Assembly: GCA_034190875.2 (NCBI GenBank)
Contig: CM067356.1
Location: 51,296,263 to 51,360,262, forward strand
Length of the DNA: 64,000 bases
Direction of reading: 5' to 3'
Origin: Urechis unicinctus
Taxonomy: Eukaryota; Annelida; Polychaeta; Xenopneusta; Urechidae
Shown: positions 25,440 to 43,894 of the stretch, piece after piece
How positions within the stretch are numbered: position 1 is the stretch's first letter
Layout: every line of letters begins with the position of its first letter
Position numbers and translations under genes: made by a program
The notes under the pieces: generated by a model
What the model saw: only the letters and a program-made list of their open reading frames with translations
What the model was told of the DNA's origin: nothing
Databases searched by the model: none

Positions 25440-28400
25440 CTGGTGGCTGGCGATTGCTAGTTGGATTACGCCAAATTTGACGCACGTTTCTCCAAATGAT
25501 CATGTCATTACTGCCGCCTCCTCGTCAATTCTCTCCATTACATTCAAGGCGCCAGTAGAAGAAACAGCAGAGATAGCAAAAGAATGAATCAATATCCGAA
25601 CTATAATATGCAGCTCTCAGTGGACTGCGACAGATATCGACTAGTTGCTCTTTATCCTCAAATCACTTCTCGTGGCTCTGAATTAACACATTCCATTACC
25701 TCATGGCGCCGTTAGAAGTTCCAGTCGCCCTCTGGTTAACGGCCGAGATTGGTCTCCCACACACAGCAAAGCAAAAGCTTCAGAAGCTGACATAACAAGC
25801 CTAAAAACAATCAAGTGAATGCAACTTAATACAATGCAGTAAAGCAATTTAGATTGAGGTACAATTCTAAAATATAACCGGTTTAACTACGGACAGGACT
25901 TTTGACAAACCTTAACATAAATTATCACAGATTATTAGTCGTAATTAAACCACAATATTACAGAAAACGGATAACAATCTGGTGACTTGTTGATGACGAG
26001 CGTCGATAATCAGGCAATCCTTGAAAAATATTTGATCAATATCCAATCGTGAGTGTTGGCAATCAACAATAAATATTGGACCAAACCGTTCCAATAGTTG
26101 CCTAGCCAAGCTTCACTTAAAAGGTTGATAGGCATTGGCTCATAACAACGGCAACCGAATTTAATGGCTTCAGCCAATGATACATTGATGTATATTTAAT
26201 ATATGTGATATAACAATCAACAACATGCGCTGCCCGCATTGCATGAAGCACCATAGAAAGGCGCCGCGTACGGACTGACGGAACTAAAATGTTCCCGTTT
26301 TTTGGTAAAGGTGAGCATGATGAATATTGAAGGTGTTAGTACACAGCACATTATGCTTTACTGAATACATACTGCGTGAGTTTCATCTTATCGGCGACAG
26401 TATAAATTCAAAAGCGGCTTCAGTTGCAATCTTTCCCGACATTAAAGGCAATGTGGGTCACACTACGTTGCCTCTGTGAAGAGTGGGTTAAGCTGGTAAT
26501 TGTCACACCATTCACAGCCGAGCCGTGTAATTTGCTCTATAGTTGTTATAGCCCAGCAAGTTTAAGTTAGGGTTATGCTGTTACTTGCTTCATTCGTTGT
26601 AGGAAGCAGGTGAGGCTCTAATTTGCTACATTCCAATGCAACCGTTACGTCATATCAGGAATTGAGAATTAAAGCATACTATCAATCTATATTCAACGTA
26701 CACTATTGCTTGATGACGAAAACCTTAATCAAGCGCATACTTAGGCAGCAAGTCGATTGATTGTTAAGCAAAATATATGTTCGAACTGGCACTATGATTG
26801 ATTATATAGAGCTGTCATAAGCTAGAAAAAAAGCTCATGTTTCAACAAAACCTTGTTTCCCACAGACAAAACATCTGAAAGCAATATAATCGTTGTCTGT
26901 GCCAGTCAAAGATGTTTGATGCTATTGAATTATAATTTCTATCATCTAGGTGTCTTTCATGAATAACGCACAGCTTTGGAACATAAGGTCGAGATCAACA
27001 TTTACCAGTTATGTAATTTAAAAAAAATGTATCTAACCATGCATTGCAATGAAACATGCAAGCATATATGATCATATAATTTGATACTGGGTGACGCCTG
27101 CTCAGCGAAAAAAACACAGGCTCATAATTTGTATTAAAAGATTTTGAAATATTATCATTCATGCCCTCCCGGTATTGTCGCATCCATTACACATACTCCC
27201 TGCAGGAAACCAACATGGAAGTCGCTTGGTTAGTTCTGATGAAGGGGCAAGAATGCTAACAGCTTCTTCTCTCTATATATTGCACATTCGCTGAACCGTT
27301 ATTTACAGAAAGCAAGTGTTCTCTTTATTGTGCATTTAAAATTGTCACTACACTACATTCATAAAACCAATTAATCATTATTTCCTAATAAAAGTGCCAT
27401 GCAACAGCAAAATGACTGTTATAATTGTTATATGGCTAGAATCATGAATTCGGTTATTTCATAAGCGTCGATTATTTCGCAAGTGCGTAAGTCATGGATA
27501 TGCGTGAGATTTGTCACATCTGAGCCGAGTACAAAAACAGTGTTATACGTGTGGCCAACCGTTATGTGAGTCTGATACGACACATTTAAATGTGGGTGTC
27601 AGACATAGACTAATTCGATTAAAGCTTTTTCTTTCCACTTCTTCGCTTAAGCTGTACCATCAATATGGCTCGTAGCTCGTAATGTACAGAGCAAGGAATA
27701 ACCATACACTCAAAGCAGATATCAACTGCGCGCCAAGAAAGCGGTATTCTAGGTACATGATTATTGCCTATTCATAAATGACAAGTTAACAATGCACAGC
27801 ACGAAGATTAGAGAAGATTGACGCTTAGTCCAACCAGAGCCACACACTATGTCAACGCGCTCGTCCCATCATGTCCCATTTATCAGATAAACGAGGCACA
27901 ATAAGTATAGACGGTTAGATAACATGCAAATCGATAGTGTATCTAGCATTAGCTCTGGCATAAAAATGAACGATGGCTGAAGAGCAATATATGGGATTAG
28001 TAACGGATACCTAAGGCTATTGCTATTTTATTTATTATAAACCGGATTTTGATATCTAAGAGATAAGATGATCGTCACGTCTTTTGTATATTGTAAAACA
28101 CAGAAATTGTTTTCTTTGGTTTAACCACCGAGCACTATACATGCACAATTTACATGCATAACATATTACATCCTAGTATGTGTGACGTTATGGAACATTT
28201 TTTTGGAATGATTTCCAATGTACCTGCTTTGATGCTGTTTATAAACTGCTTACCATGGCCAAAAAATGAAGTTATCCATTGAAAACTATTTAAGAGGGGT
28301 AAATAAATATATGCAGCACGGTAAACAATGCGACAGGGTGATATGATCAGTTGCCCGAATCTCAAATAACCACTTAAACTCAAGAATATAATCCTCTTTT

Positions 28401-28669
28401 TAGTGGAACATACCTATAGCGCTACTCTCGGATGTCCAGATTAGCTTGGCACCAATCAGCACCTCGCACTGCTAGATATTTGCTGCAATAAGAATAATCC
28501 CCGAGCAAATGGCGAAATAAATGACAATTTGGCCAGGTATGTGAAATTATCATGGCCTTGATATGCTATAAATATAATGGTATGTCCTATCAAAAAAAAT
28601 AGTTCTGGCAGTTTCCTTTCAAGTGATAATTGGAGGTTTGTTTGGTTTCTTCCATGGCTCAGGGCCTAT
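25440..28669. other. Non-coding stretch with an E-module fragment
   Basis: No gene that I can support. At 26221-26300 there is a diverged E-module fragment (ATGCGCTGCCCGCATTGCATG then GGACTGACGGAAC). Elsewhere I see nothing. Confidence 0.4.
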
Positions 28670-28782
28670 TGGGGGTTCTCAATATTTATGCATGCCCTAC
28701 ATTCCGCGGCCAGAACGAGGCCATGGGTGGGCAGCCCCGTTGACCTCCGACCTCGTTAGCCGGACCGCAGCGAGTTGTAAAC

Positions 28783-30150
<1,368 letters not shown>

Positions 30151-30752
30151 CCACCAATATGCCCACACTGACCACTAAGGCCTATAGTACAGCTACAGGA
30201 GGCTGTTAGGAGTGCTGTCGGCTCCTCTGTAGATAATGTGATCTGTTAAAAAACCATCATTGGGAATATCAATTGCATTCAATGATTATTTCTAAGATTT
30301 CATATTGATATTTTTGAGTTAATTCATAGAGATAGCATGAATTTGCAGATATTTTGAAACATTTCACCTCTTAATTTTATCCATGCACTACCAACCACAT
30401 GGTGTGGATTTTATTATCACTATCGGGGCGATGCAGTGGATATGTTTCTAACTCTGCAAGAAATGGAAAAGCATGCCTGATTAGTATCTTAATGGTTGTA
30501 TAATCAGGAAATATTAGTGAGGATTATATAAGTGTGAATCATCATGTCTTCATGCGTACCATTTGTTGTCAAAAACAATTCTACAGCAGCGTCTTTTCTC
30601 CTTATCTTCAGTTTTTATCAATAAAAAATGTTTAAAAATTTTGACCACTACCATGTAGTCGAGTTTTTTCCTCATGCTAAGAGACAGTAACCACATGCAT
30701 TTATGGGCCACAATAACCATGCAAGCAAGACATTCAGGTCGAGATGTCATAC

Positions 30753-31158
30753 CTCTATTGAGTGGGCATCTTCATTTTTCTTCTGGGATCTGTGGCATCT
30801 TCCCTTGATGACACAGCAGTTTCTGACAAGCTTTTCCACTGGAGAAATAAACATGATCAAATAAGCATCTATCCTGTGTTATCCATCCTGAGTGAAAAGC
30901 GATCAACTACTTAAACACACCTCCAAACAACTCTATCAACGCCACCGGCAAGCGCCCAGATGCCAAGCGGTCGTCGACCATGCAGGTATATGTAATGATA
31001 AAATTACCTGTTATGCCGTGGACGTATTCCTCATCAAAATATTTCATGGCTCTGGCGATGTTTCTTTTCCCGGGAGCATCCGAAGTCTTTAATAAATAGG
31101 TTTCAACAAACCCGAACGATAAGAGGGGAACGAGGGACAAATCACGCTTACTCGCCAT
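30753..31158 (-). pseudogene. SWIM/YqaJ-type protein, first two exons
   Basis: Exon 1 (31158-31008) starts MASKRDLSLVPLLSFG and contains GKRNIARAMKYFDEEYVHG, a pattern I know from the N-terminus of animal YqaJ-domain transposon proteins. The donor is CAG/GTAATT. Exon 2 (30838-30753) follows a TTTCTCCAG acceptor, and the phase-1 junction joins cleanly to give VEKLVRNCCVIKGRCHRS, QKKNEDAHSIE. Downstream, ECLACM at about 30735 fits the start of a SWIM zinc-binding motif, but the frame breaks and the nuclease domain is absent. It converges on the transposase relic inside the same terminal repeats. The role of this protein in transposition is not known to me. Confidence 0.6.
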
Positions 31159-31267
31159 CTTCACCGTGTTGTTTACATGTGCGGCGACTTGAGGGCTGCT
31201 GATAGCCCTTACTAGCCTCGTTCTCGATATCGCTGCATTATTCATGAGGCAATATTAAGAACCCCCA

Positions 31268-34957
<3,690 letters not shown>

Positions 34958-34958
34958 T

Positions 34959-34976
34959 ATATATATATATATATGT

Positions 34977-35066
<90 letters not shown>
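34959..35066. repeat. TA microsatellite next to the THAP/Kolobok-like element
   Basis: About 50 TA units with one GTATAC interruption lie immediately upstream of the THAP relic. Confidence 0.98.
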
Positions 35067-35128
35067 CGTAAATGTAAAACTGTTAACCAATAGATTTCCC
35101 TAATACACAGAGATATATTTATATACAT

Positions 35129-36258
35129 ATGAACAATGAGAAGTCAGGCGTGATTTTTTTTGTTTCTAAAAGACATATGCGCCGCATATGGGTGTCGAAA
35201 GTCAAGCGTAAACACTGGAGTCCTGCCCTTATAGTTATACGACAGTTCTATGTTCTGATCATTTCGAGAAAAGTGCTGCTCAAAAGTGTAGGATTTCGTA
35301 AGAAACCTAGGCTCCGAAATGGTATTGGCAGCTGAGCAGATAGATAAATCAAGTGACAGTGGTGAATCACAGACTGAGGTGTCACACTCAAGTACTGCCG
35401 ACCTAGGCTAGGCGTCCGCGCTGTTTGCTACACCAGGGGCGAGTGCCTTGCCGTCTGCCGACCATGAAGCTTGCTCTCACTTGTCATTAGGGGTGCAGGC
35501 AAATGTTTTGGTGAGTGTCAAAAGGCAACTGCATTATTATATATGATGAAATGCATTGGCAGGGATAACTTCTGTTGTATGTATCCATATGTCTTTTCAG
35601 AGTCAATTTGTAAACATTTACATCCTTAAAGGCTATGATGAATGAAATTGTAGCATACTTATTGTATTGATACCATAGATGGCTGACAAGTCTCTATAGA
35701 CACAGAGTTCTATCTTTCCTGGGATAAAGAAATATTCAAGAGGTACCCAAGTTGGCCCATCTCACCAAAAGTGTCACCAGGGGCACCCAATATGAGCCCC
35801 AGGAGGAATCTGTTGGACTGGTGGACAGCGATGATGAGATGGAAACAGACCCTGACTATGACTTCACTGACGAAGTGATGATGCTGAGATGGATACTGAT
35901 GATGACATGGCGTTTGAAGAACTGTTAGGTTAATATTGTTTTGTTTGTAGTGTAATCACAGAGTTTTATTTGATGGAAGAAAAATTTAGCTCACAGAATG
36001 CTTATGTACAGTGGTGTTGATCTGGAGGATGGCCCCAGTCAAAGATACCGGGGGAGTTTTGCTTGTTTTGAACAAATCGGCGTGAATGGACACCGTAAGA
36101 TATGGGATTGCCAACCTTTTACAGGAGCTATGCCCGCAGGGAATTTGTTTATGGCTTCAGGGATTTTTGTTAGTGGCAGTAGTGCTATTAGAACACTGAA
36201 CATGTTCAGGTATGGGAAAATCCCAAGCCTGTCAAAGTACCAATTTCTTTTGGTATGA
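35129..36258 (+). pseudogene. THAP plus Kolobok-like transposase relic
   Basis: At 35140-35330 a THAP domain can be read across frameshifts: RRIWVSKVKRKHWSP, then CSDHFEKSAA in another frame, then GFRKKPRLRNG. At 35735-35930 an acidic linker reads QYEPQEESVGLVDSDDEME, TDPDYDFTDE, then after a frameshift AEMDTDDDMAFEELLG. At 35998-36258 an open frame has GHRKIWDCQPFTGAMPAGNL and then SGSSAIRTLNMFRY. This PAGNL/SGS pattern is one I associate with THAP-bearing animal transposon proteins. The catalytic remainder is missing. The order THAP, acidic linker and PAGNL block is that of the intact family as I remember it. Confidence 0.55.
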
Positions 36259-36447
36259 ACATGCACTAATCTAAAATGAAACACATGTTATTTTGACATT
36301 TATTACGGAAACCTGAATAAGTTTCATTTGCACAGACATTGTTACCCAATTAAAAATTGGCATATAATATAACTTACTTATTATATGACTATCATAAAAT
36401 ATGAATATCATTGATTTACTTCAGACTATGTACATCAGGTGCTCGAT

Positions 36448-37749
36448 CTAAGGCAAAAATACCCAAGCTACAGACTTGCTGAGGTCCTTGCAGATGACAG
36501 GACTGTCCAACCACCTATTGCCTCCCAGTACGAGAAACCTGAAAAGGATCGTCTCGTAGGTGCTCACAGGTGTCGATTCAACCTGACCAAGAAATCTTCC
36601 GCTCCATTGTAGATAACCTGTATATTTACCGCCCGGGTCAGGGAAGGATTTTCTAACAGCTGTTACCACACAGGCAGCCAGCACTTTCCTGTTTCTTTTG
36701 CCCAGTCTGTGCCATATCCAGAGTGTAAACTGGCAGTAAGCTAGATACCTGAATAATCTGAAGCAATATGTCAATTAGTTGTCTATGGTTTTAAAATAAG
36801 TTGTATAGTTAAAAAAACAATTGTCATTTGCCAACTATTCCCTCACTTCATAATTTTATTGTAAGCTCTGCCTCTGGATTTCATGTAACTGGCATTATTT
36901 ATTCTTGGCTATGTGAAATATATTGTAGTTCATCAATATGAACACTGAATATTTTACACAGTGGAATTAATGTTCCCTTTGTAATAAATATGATTGTTCA
37001 ACCTCAAACCATCCTTTTTGGTAGCAATAATGGCTAACTTACTCATTGTAGAGACATCATCTCCAACAGGTCTGTCCATTTGAATAGATTCAAATTTGGA
37101 CACTTCCAGCACATTTTTATTCATGCAGCTAGCCAGGAATCTGGGATGCTTGGTGATGCATGTCCATTCCTCCGTTAGAGCCATCACTCTCTCCAAACTT
37201 CTGTAGCACTCTCTGGCTGTGTCCATTGGGATGCAGTACTGACATCTACACCTAAGTTAGAGAAATAATTAAAGAGTCATTGTAAATTTATATTTGTGGT
37301 ACAATGAATGAATATAAAAGGAAAATACTTTATAAACTGCATGCAAACATCTGTCCACAATATTCAATGTGCTCAGGGTACAATGACAAAGCTACATTCA
37401 CTAGCCAAGTACTATTTGTTGTAGCAGTTAGGTCTGTCAACATACCATCCTCAACTTACAGAATGTGTAAATTTATTGGGTAAATGAAACTAACGATTAT
37501 TTTTTACCAGTTAATATAGTTCAATAAAGCTTGGGAAGGATATTCTAAAACTTACCATTCATCGTAATCTTTTGTTGATTCTTCATCCGAAGCGGACCCT
37601 TGAGTTAGACTTAGAGCTCCCGGTGTCATTTCGTAGTGTGACTTGGATTTTTCAACTCCCGTCCGTATTGGCTCAGATAAATAGTCATGGACATGATTTG
37701 TCCCAATGTTATGCTATGGGGACTCGTAAACTTCATCAGAAGACGACAT
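36448..37749 (-). pseudogene. P2X7-C/ZCCI-like zinc-domain gene, three exons
   Basis: Exon 1 (37749-37556) starts MSSSDEVYESP, meets an in-frame TAG at codon 12, and continues to KDYDEW. The donor is TG/GTAAGT. Exon 2 (37251-37043) begins G-TGTAGATGT, so the split codon restores W and gives WCRCQYCIPMDTARE, then TCITKHPRFLASCMNKNVLEV. Exon 3 (about 36745-36448) reads YLAYCQFTLWIWHRLGKRNR, then KVLAACVVTAVRKSFPDPGG, KYTGY. The C-x-C-x2-C cluster, the CIT-HP-F-C motif and the AYRQ-like, LGKRNR and IRK-FP signatures match the zinc-coordinating C-terminal domain of P2X7 receptors and its many stand-alone relatives. No P2X channel part is present. The TAG makes it likely dead, unless translation starts later. 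Confidence 0.6.
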
Positions 37750-38069
37750 GGCTTGTCAAAACGGTGTAATTTTAAAATCCAAATAATCGTTTTTCGCTTC
37801 GCTCGCTCGTTCGCTCGCAGTCAAATTCTCTTGGAGTCAGCGCAGCAGGAATGACGTCACGCAACGTGCACCTAGCGGCCAAATGAGGCAAAATGGCATC
37901 TAGAAGATGGCTTCGTATTTTCTTCCGAATGAAACCTTATCGGTGGATTTTTAGTACTTATGCATGCCGTTGCAATGAATTATGGGTCCCCGTTGGTTTA
38001 TGAGTTATTAATCTTCAATTTGAAACACATTATAAAGAAATGATGAAAATCGTTGTAGTTGACCTTTAA

Positions 38070-41000
38070 TTAATCAACATTTAATATATTTAGTTTGACG
38101 ATTCGACAATAATTATAGATTAAAAATACATTTAAGCAAATCGGCATAGTTTACCTTATCCGTCTTGGACAAACATAATAATTTATTTTTCATATTGTTT
38201 ATCACTTGATAGTACCTTTAATTATTTCGTTACATTGCATTTAAAACCACACATTCTTTCCATGGTATTATGCCTGATATTTGGTTAGCATATATGTCTA
38301 CGAATTGAACGGTGCTCTTGACACTTGCTACACTTGGCATACGTGTGTGGAGACAGCATTGTTTGCTGTGAATTATTTGTCCTGTCGCCTAAGGCATTCC
38401 TAATTTGCAAAATGGAATTAGTATTTCAAACCAAAGGGAGCTGCTGCCATCCCAGTCATATTAAAAGGACTGAACTAAAAAAATATGTCAGTAAGTGCGA
38501 TCGATGGCCATAATAAATCCCAGTTAATGGTTAGGCTGTTTCTTCATACTAAGGAACAACTCTGCGTTGCATGTGTGACCACACACACTTCTCGTTAATG
38601 TGGGGCTTATCATCGAATGGTAACTGCCGTGACATGTACAAACCCACCCATGCACAGGATTCATGTGAACCTACTGCTACTGTGCACTAACATCTCGCTC
38701 GGTGCTCGTGTTTGCTTATCACAAAAAGCGGACAGTGTTAAGAAAGCCGTCTTATATCAACCCTAAAAGCTTTGTAATCTTGTCGTGTAATCATTATTCA
38801 TGGGTAGGAATGCCTCAAGATGGATCAGCGACACAAAGAGTGCATATATTGGAAAAAGGGTTCACTTCGAGTGGCTCTGTGGTAATCGCTTGGCGAATTA
38901 TAATACACTGCAATCGTTTGGAGGCGCTGCCGTTATATAAACAAAAGCACCTGGGAATACTGGGCTGATGTCTTTGCGATTGGTGAGAGCGGGAAAAATA
39001 ACGTTTCACAGAGCCTTTTCGCTGCCATAACGCGTCGGACACAAGCTTGAAAATAGCGAAAATAACAACTACAATATGAAATAAATGGCAGCTTGATAAA
39101 TTATCCGGGTAGACCTATCGAAAACAGTTGGCTTTTCGCAGCGTCCGCGCCGTTTTACTATTCTCGATCTTTAATGTCTGTAGACGGTGATATCGATTGT
39201 CAACAACCTTCTAGAGCGAGGGAACTGGCCGGGGGTAGAATTTAACATTTGTTGGCTTGCCAGGGACAAGTGAAGATCTCGAGCATACACACTATAGCAT
39301 CGCTAAGCTGTGTGGAGATGACATGAAATAAAACGCCGTCATCAGGCGACGATACTATAAAATCAATAAAAGCATATGGGTTTAGTTAATCCTACTACTC
39401 GGGGTCGGCGTCTGTTACAGACATGGAGTCATTTGATTGGTCGAGGCTTCCATGTCTCCTAATTAATCAGAGGAGTCCACGTGGTTATAAGAGACGTTAT
39501 GAAAAACAACGCTCGGCGCCTTACAAGTGGCGTCTTCACATTTTTTCTTGGGTTGCGGCTTGAGTGAACGCTCTTAGCGAAGCTATACACTCTCTGATCG
39601 ACACTCAAAGCACACTTGCACAACACAAGCACCCCACACAAAATCATTTTATTCTGTGCAAATGGTACCTGATAAAAACGAATTCACTAAATCTCTTCAA
39701 CCAAAATGTCCCCAATCGTCTGTACCAGACCAATAGGTGACCCGCACTATATACGTTCGTATTGTGTCCAAAGTGGGTTCCTAAAAATCCAGGGATCTCA
39801 TAAATCTTTGTGTTGGTCAATGCGCTGATTTGTACAAATTTGAAGAAATTAAATAGTTCGAATATTGAATAATATCTCGTTTTTGACCTGTAAGGCTGTG
39901 TTAAAAATATTACTAGTTAGATGTTCTACTAATTCGTTACCTAGCACACTTATAATCCTGCTCTTCGTACTATGTATCAACAACGATTTCAGTACAATGT
40001 TTAATTATAGGGCAATAAGGAAGAAATTTGATTGCCAAGCAATAATGTTTCATTTACCACAACAGTCAAATAAACATTCTTAGTACCATAAACCTTTTGT
40101 TGCGTTAGGACAAAATCAAGCATCGCGTTCACATGACGCCTGGTGGGCACCTTTATGTGTAAATTGTGAGGGAAATTGGTCTTTGCTTTTTACATTCGCT
40201 GACTACCACATATAGCTCAGCATGTCTAATGTGCCGTTCCTCTTTCCTGACATTATTCTGGCGAGTGTTGCTTATTATCATTTCTCTCTGCGTGAAAGTT
40301 TCCCTAGCGTAAGTACAATTAGCACTAAGTGCAAAGCGGCCTGCGCAGCAATTTGGTTCAATACACAGCAATGTCATTCGCTATTTCAGATCTATCAGAT
40401 CCAAAAATACAGATCAGCTGACCATGCCGTTTTGCAGCTGTTACTGGTACGTCTACTGGGCGAGAAGCTTTAGCAACTACTGGTTCTCTGCTATAACTAA
40501 CCCTAATATCTTCATTATTAGTATGAGAAAAGTGTTCAATGCGAACTAAATGAAATATGGCACATATCAGCGGTCAAAGGTTAGCAAAGTCGCATATCAC
40601 AAACCTATTGGACCCAACAAGTTCACTGATGAACAGTGAACGAAACCTACATCCTTCGTGTCTGTATGGTTTGAAAATTTTATTTCAGTGGTATGTTTGT
40701 ACTGTACTGAGCTGTTGTTGCACCTAAAGACACACAACATCCAAACCGCAATCAAAACTACAAGCGTGATAACATGTCTCATCAGCTGTCATAAAGCCAC
40801 TGCACTATTGTGTCATGCACCTCTGCTCTAGAAGTGCCTGTGTAGGCGATTAAAGATGCTCTGAGGTCCAACTCATATCATATTGGTTAGACAACAAGGT
40901 GATGCGCATACATACAAAACACACAAACACATAAACAAACACATACACACAAACACACACACACAAAATACTATAAATACTGAGCCAAACCTAATTTGGT

Positions 41001-42029
41001 TCAATATAAATGTTCTGAATAATGAATGGGTCGGCGAGTTTACAACCCCCCGTTTGATCAATGTCAAATGACAACGAGGCCAATTTGACGTGCTAAAAGA
41101 CTTTCGTGAATTACACATTGTGTTGATTGACCGCATCATGATGATCGCTGGATATGATTGCTTTGGGCACGAGAGGGCGCTTGGTGATATTTCAGTTCAC
41201 TGGACTATAGGGATTAACTTATAAAATAGAAAACTTGATGAAATGGGCTCCATTCTTGCATCTATCATTAACTTGGTTTGAATATATTTCCAGCAGCAAG
41301 TGTTGGATTGTAGCGCGAATAGACCGTACCTATGACTTTTTTAGCTCTTTTTGAAATCAACCGTGAAAGTTGTTTGTCATTACAGCATATTGAGTAATTG
41401 CACATACAGAGATACAAATGACGTTTGGATGATATAAATGTGGTTGTATGTTGTTGATATTATCTTGGCTTAGGTCGCAATGTACGTTAACGATGCAGAG
41501 AGAGATGGATTGATCACATGCCTGGAACCGACGAAAGAAATTGACGATAAAAGCAGAATGTCACCAGTACAGAGCGAGGTGCAATGTTTATTACAGCTGG
41601 CGTGTTATCTACCAAAAACTGGCTCGTATTGTCCTGTGCTCTTTTATTGCGAGATATGCTCTTCTTCGTACAGGATATACCTCTGCTGTTCTGCTGTTTG
41701 TGGAAATGTCACCTTTCTGTAGGCAGGTGTGGAAGATTGTTCGAGGCTGAAGCAATCAGTGTTTCACTTTCTTGCAAGGTGAGTTTGAAGGTCAATCACG
41801 ATGCTGCCAAAGCACCGGGTAGGGTACCTTTCTTTTTTGCCAAAAGAAAGTTAAAGAAATATTGCTGGAACTAAAGTATAATGACCAATAACAATAAGCC
41901 CTTGTACTTTGTATTGCACCCCCTGTGGGTCCGGGGAAAGAATAGGCCCACTGTATCCTTCTGCATGTCGTAATAGCGACTAATAGGGGGCAACCTGTTA
42001 GCCGTGGGTTGTGTCGGTGGACAATGGGA
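38070..42029. other. Non-coding stretch
   Basis: No gene that I can support. A 61-codon minus-strand frame at 40597-40782 begins with a hydrophobic run (MRHVITLVVLIAVWMLC) but does not align with the small membrane protein family. A CA-rich patch lies at 40905-40970. A short palindrome-like CGCTTCGCTCGCTCGTTCG lies just inside the preceding element at about 37795. Confidence 0.4.
41125..41335 (+). repeat. Inverted repeat partner of 21036-21250
   Basis: It aligns with the reverse strand of 21036-21250 over about 210 bp. The short frame (MMIAGYDCFGHERALGDISV) stops after about 25 codons here, while the other copy runs 65 codons. Confidence 0.6.
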
Positions 42030-42322
42030 TCCAGGTGGTTGAGCGGAGAGGTCCTTACGAGGGCTGTATCTGTAACACACCACTTTAGCCCGGATTTCAC
42101 CTAGACGAGAGGCTGGAATGGCCTGGTTCAGTCAATCGGCTGGTGGTAACTTGCCCTAGGATAATCGATTCCATTTTAATCTTTTCCATCTGCATTTTCA
42201 TTTATCCTAGAAGGCGGCTGCTTAATCAGGTCAATCTTATCTTATAACCTTTCTTGGCACCATATAACACACTAGTATTGGTGTGCCGTTAAACCCTATA
42301 CTTACCTTACCTTACCTTACTT
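42030..42322 (+). repeat. SINE-like repeat, copy B, with TTACC tail
   Basis: This is the longer partner of 1083-1312. Past GGCGGCTGCTTAATCAGGTC it continues to TTGGTGTGCCGTTAAACCC and ends in tandem CTTAC units (42298-42322). A short body with a 3' simple-repeat tail is what target-primed retroposition of a SINE leaves. No clean polymerase III boxes were seen. Confidence 0.55.
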
Positions 42323-43894
42323 TGCATTGCACGTGAAAGCATCGTTATTTCGCATTGGCATGTAGACGTAACTACCTTTTTCCACAATTTAAATTAATTT
42401 ACACAATCATACTTGCTGATGCAGTACTGGGCGTGTCTGTGCATGACAATTGGAAAAAGTGATATCAAATATGTACGTATCAACTGTATGAAACATTGCC
42501 AAATGCATCTTAAGTGGTTATGAAACAGGCGGACTGTAGGGTATCAATGAGGTATAGTTATGAGCTTCTAGTAGGAAGTAGAATACAAGTTTAGATAATC
42601 TTCCTTTTAAATGCCTATAAAAGGATGCAACTGTGGTGCTAAATGACCAATGTTGAACCACTAACACCTAAACATAGTCTGCAGGCCATGATGTTTTTAC
42701 AAGTATTACAATTGTCAGACGAATGATATTGCTAAGCGACCTACTTCTGACACCATAGGATATAACAGGCGGGGTTTTTACATGTAACTTCCGAGTACGT
42801 AGAAAACATATGTGCTTTCGGTCAATATGGTTGACAGACATTTTTGTATACTTAAGGTATCCTTCTATATAATTGGATTAGCATTAAATGGCCTTTATAA
42901 GTCCTAACTGATCGCAATTAACTTTGTTTTTAACACAAATAGCTTGAATGTATATTATTTTTTCTGCTGAATTGTTTTTGAGGCTAGCATTATGAATACG
43001 GAGGCCCTGAACCAAGTTATTTTTCGACATTTATATGACCAGACGTATATATTAATGGCAGTCCAGGGACCATAGGTCTTCATCAGACAACATTGAACCT
43101 TTTGTCAAAGGGATATGGCTGATGCATTTGGAAATGTCTGCATGAATTATTTTCCTTTTGATAGAATAAACATCTGGCTAAAGGTTTGACTTGCAGATTT
43201 CTTGAAAATTTACAGGATGTTTGAATCATTTAGCTACTGTAAGCAATAAATAACACTTTTCAGGTTGATATCTGGTTGAAATCTCATTACTGTCTAATAT
43301 GTTTAATATATTAGCGTGACTGGGTTCCTAAATGAACGTACACTGCAATAGGGCAGGATGCGTTGATGTTACGTTTTGGACCCTCTTACAATTTACAATC
43401 CATGACCGGCCTACTGAAAATACATACGTTCGTTCAGCGATTGTCTTCTTTAATCGGTAGCTTTCACAAAGTAACTCACGGAAAGTCGATGTATTGTCAA
43501 AATACAAGCAAAAAGATGAAAAGCGTGTGCATTTCCCTGTGACATGTCTGCTGGAGGGGAATGTTTTTGTTTGTAAACATACAATTTCCATGGAGATGCC
43601 AATGCAATATTCAAAAGTAGAAGTAAAAACTATTTTACATCATTGCATGCCCAACCATTAGCTGACATATACGTGATAATGACGCAACAATGACCATTGC
43701 AAACTAATTTAAAATGCAAGTCTTCTGCATCCCGGATAACGCGGGTTGAATTGCTTATTTATTCATTTGTCACGCGATACATTGCCAACTGCTTACGCAA
43801 ATGACCAGATGTGCATTAGAACAGCAGTATACATTCCCAAGGTAAGCATCATGGCATAAACAGAATGGAGTGCATCAGCTGCTGTAAGTGACAC
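42323..43894. other. Non-coding stretch
   Basis: No recognisable feature. The longest frame (87 codons, minus, 43328-43591) has no known motif. Confidence 0.4.

Larger units (their letters stand above)
35129..38065. mobile_element. THAP/Kolobok-like transposon carrying a P2X7-C-like gene (decayed)
   Basis: The plus strand carries a broken THAP domain, an acidic linker and a transposase-type block. The minus strand carries a three-exon P2X7-C-like gene running towards it. The right end is at 38065: read inward it starts AGGTCAACTACAACGATTTT and is bordered by TTAA (38066-38069). The nested element at 53639-57382 also begins AGGT beside TTAA. I could not find the matching left terminus, so the left limit given is only the start of recognisable coding sequence. 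Superfamily assignment rests on TTAA, the THAP domain and the protein motifs, from memory. Confidence 0.55.

Noticed and set aside
40597-40782. Hydrophobic 61-codon frame considered as a sixth member of the small membrane family
   Set aside because: Only general hydrophobicity is shared. The SRNSKF core and the C-terminal end are absent and the DNA does not align.
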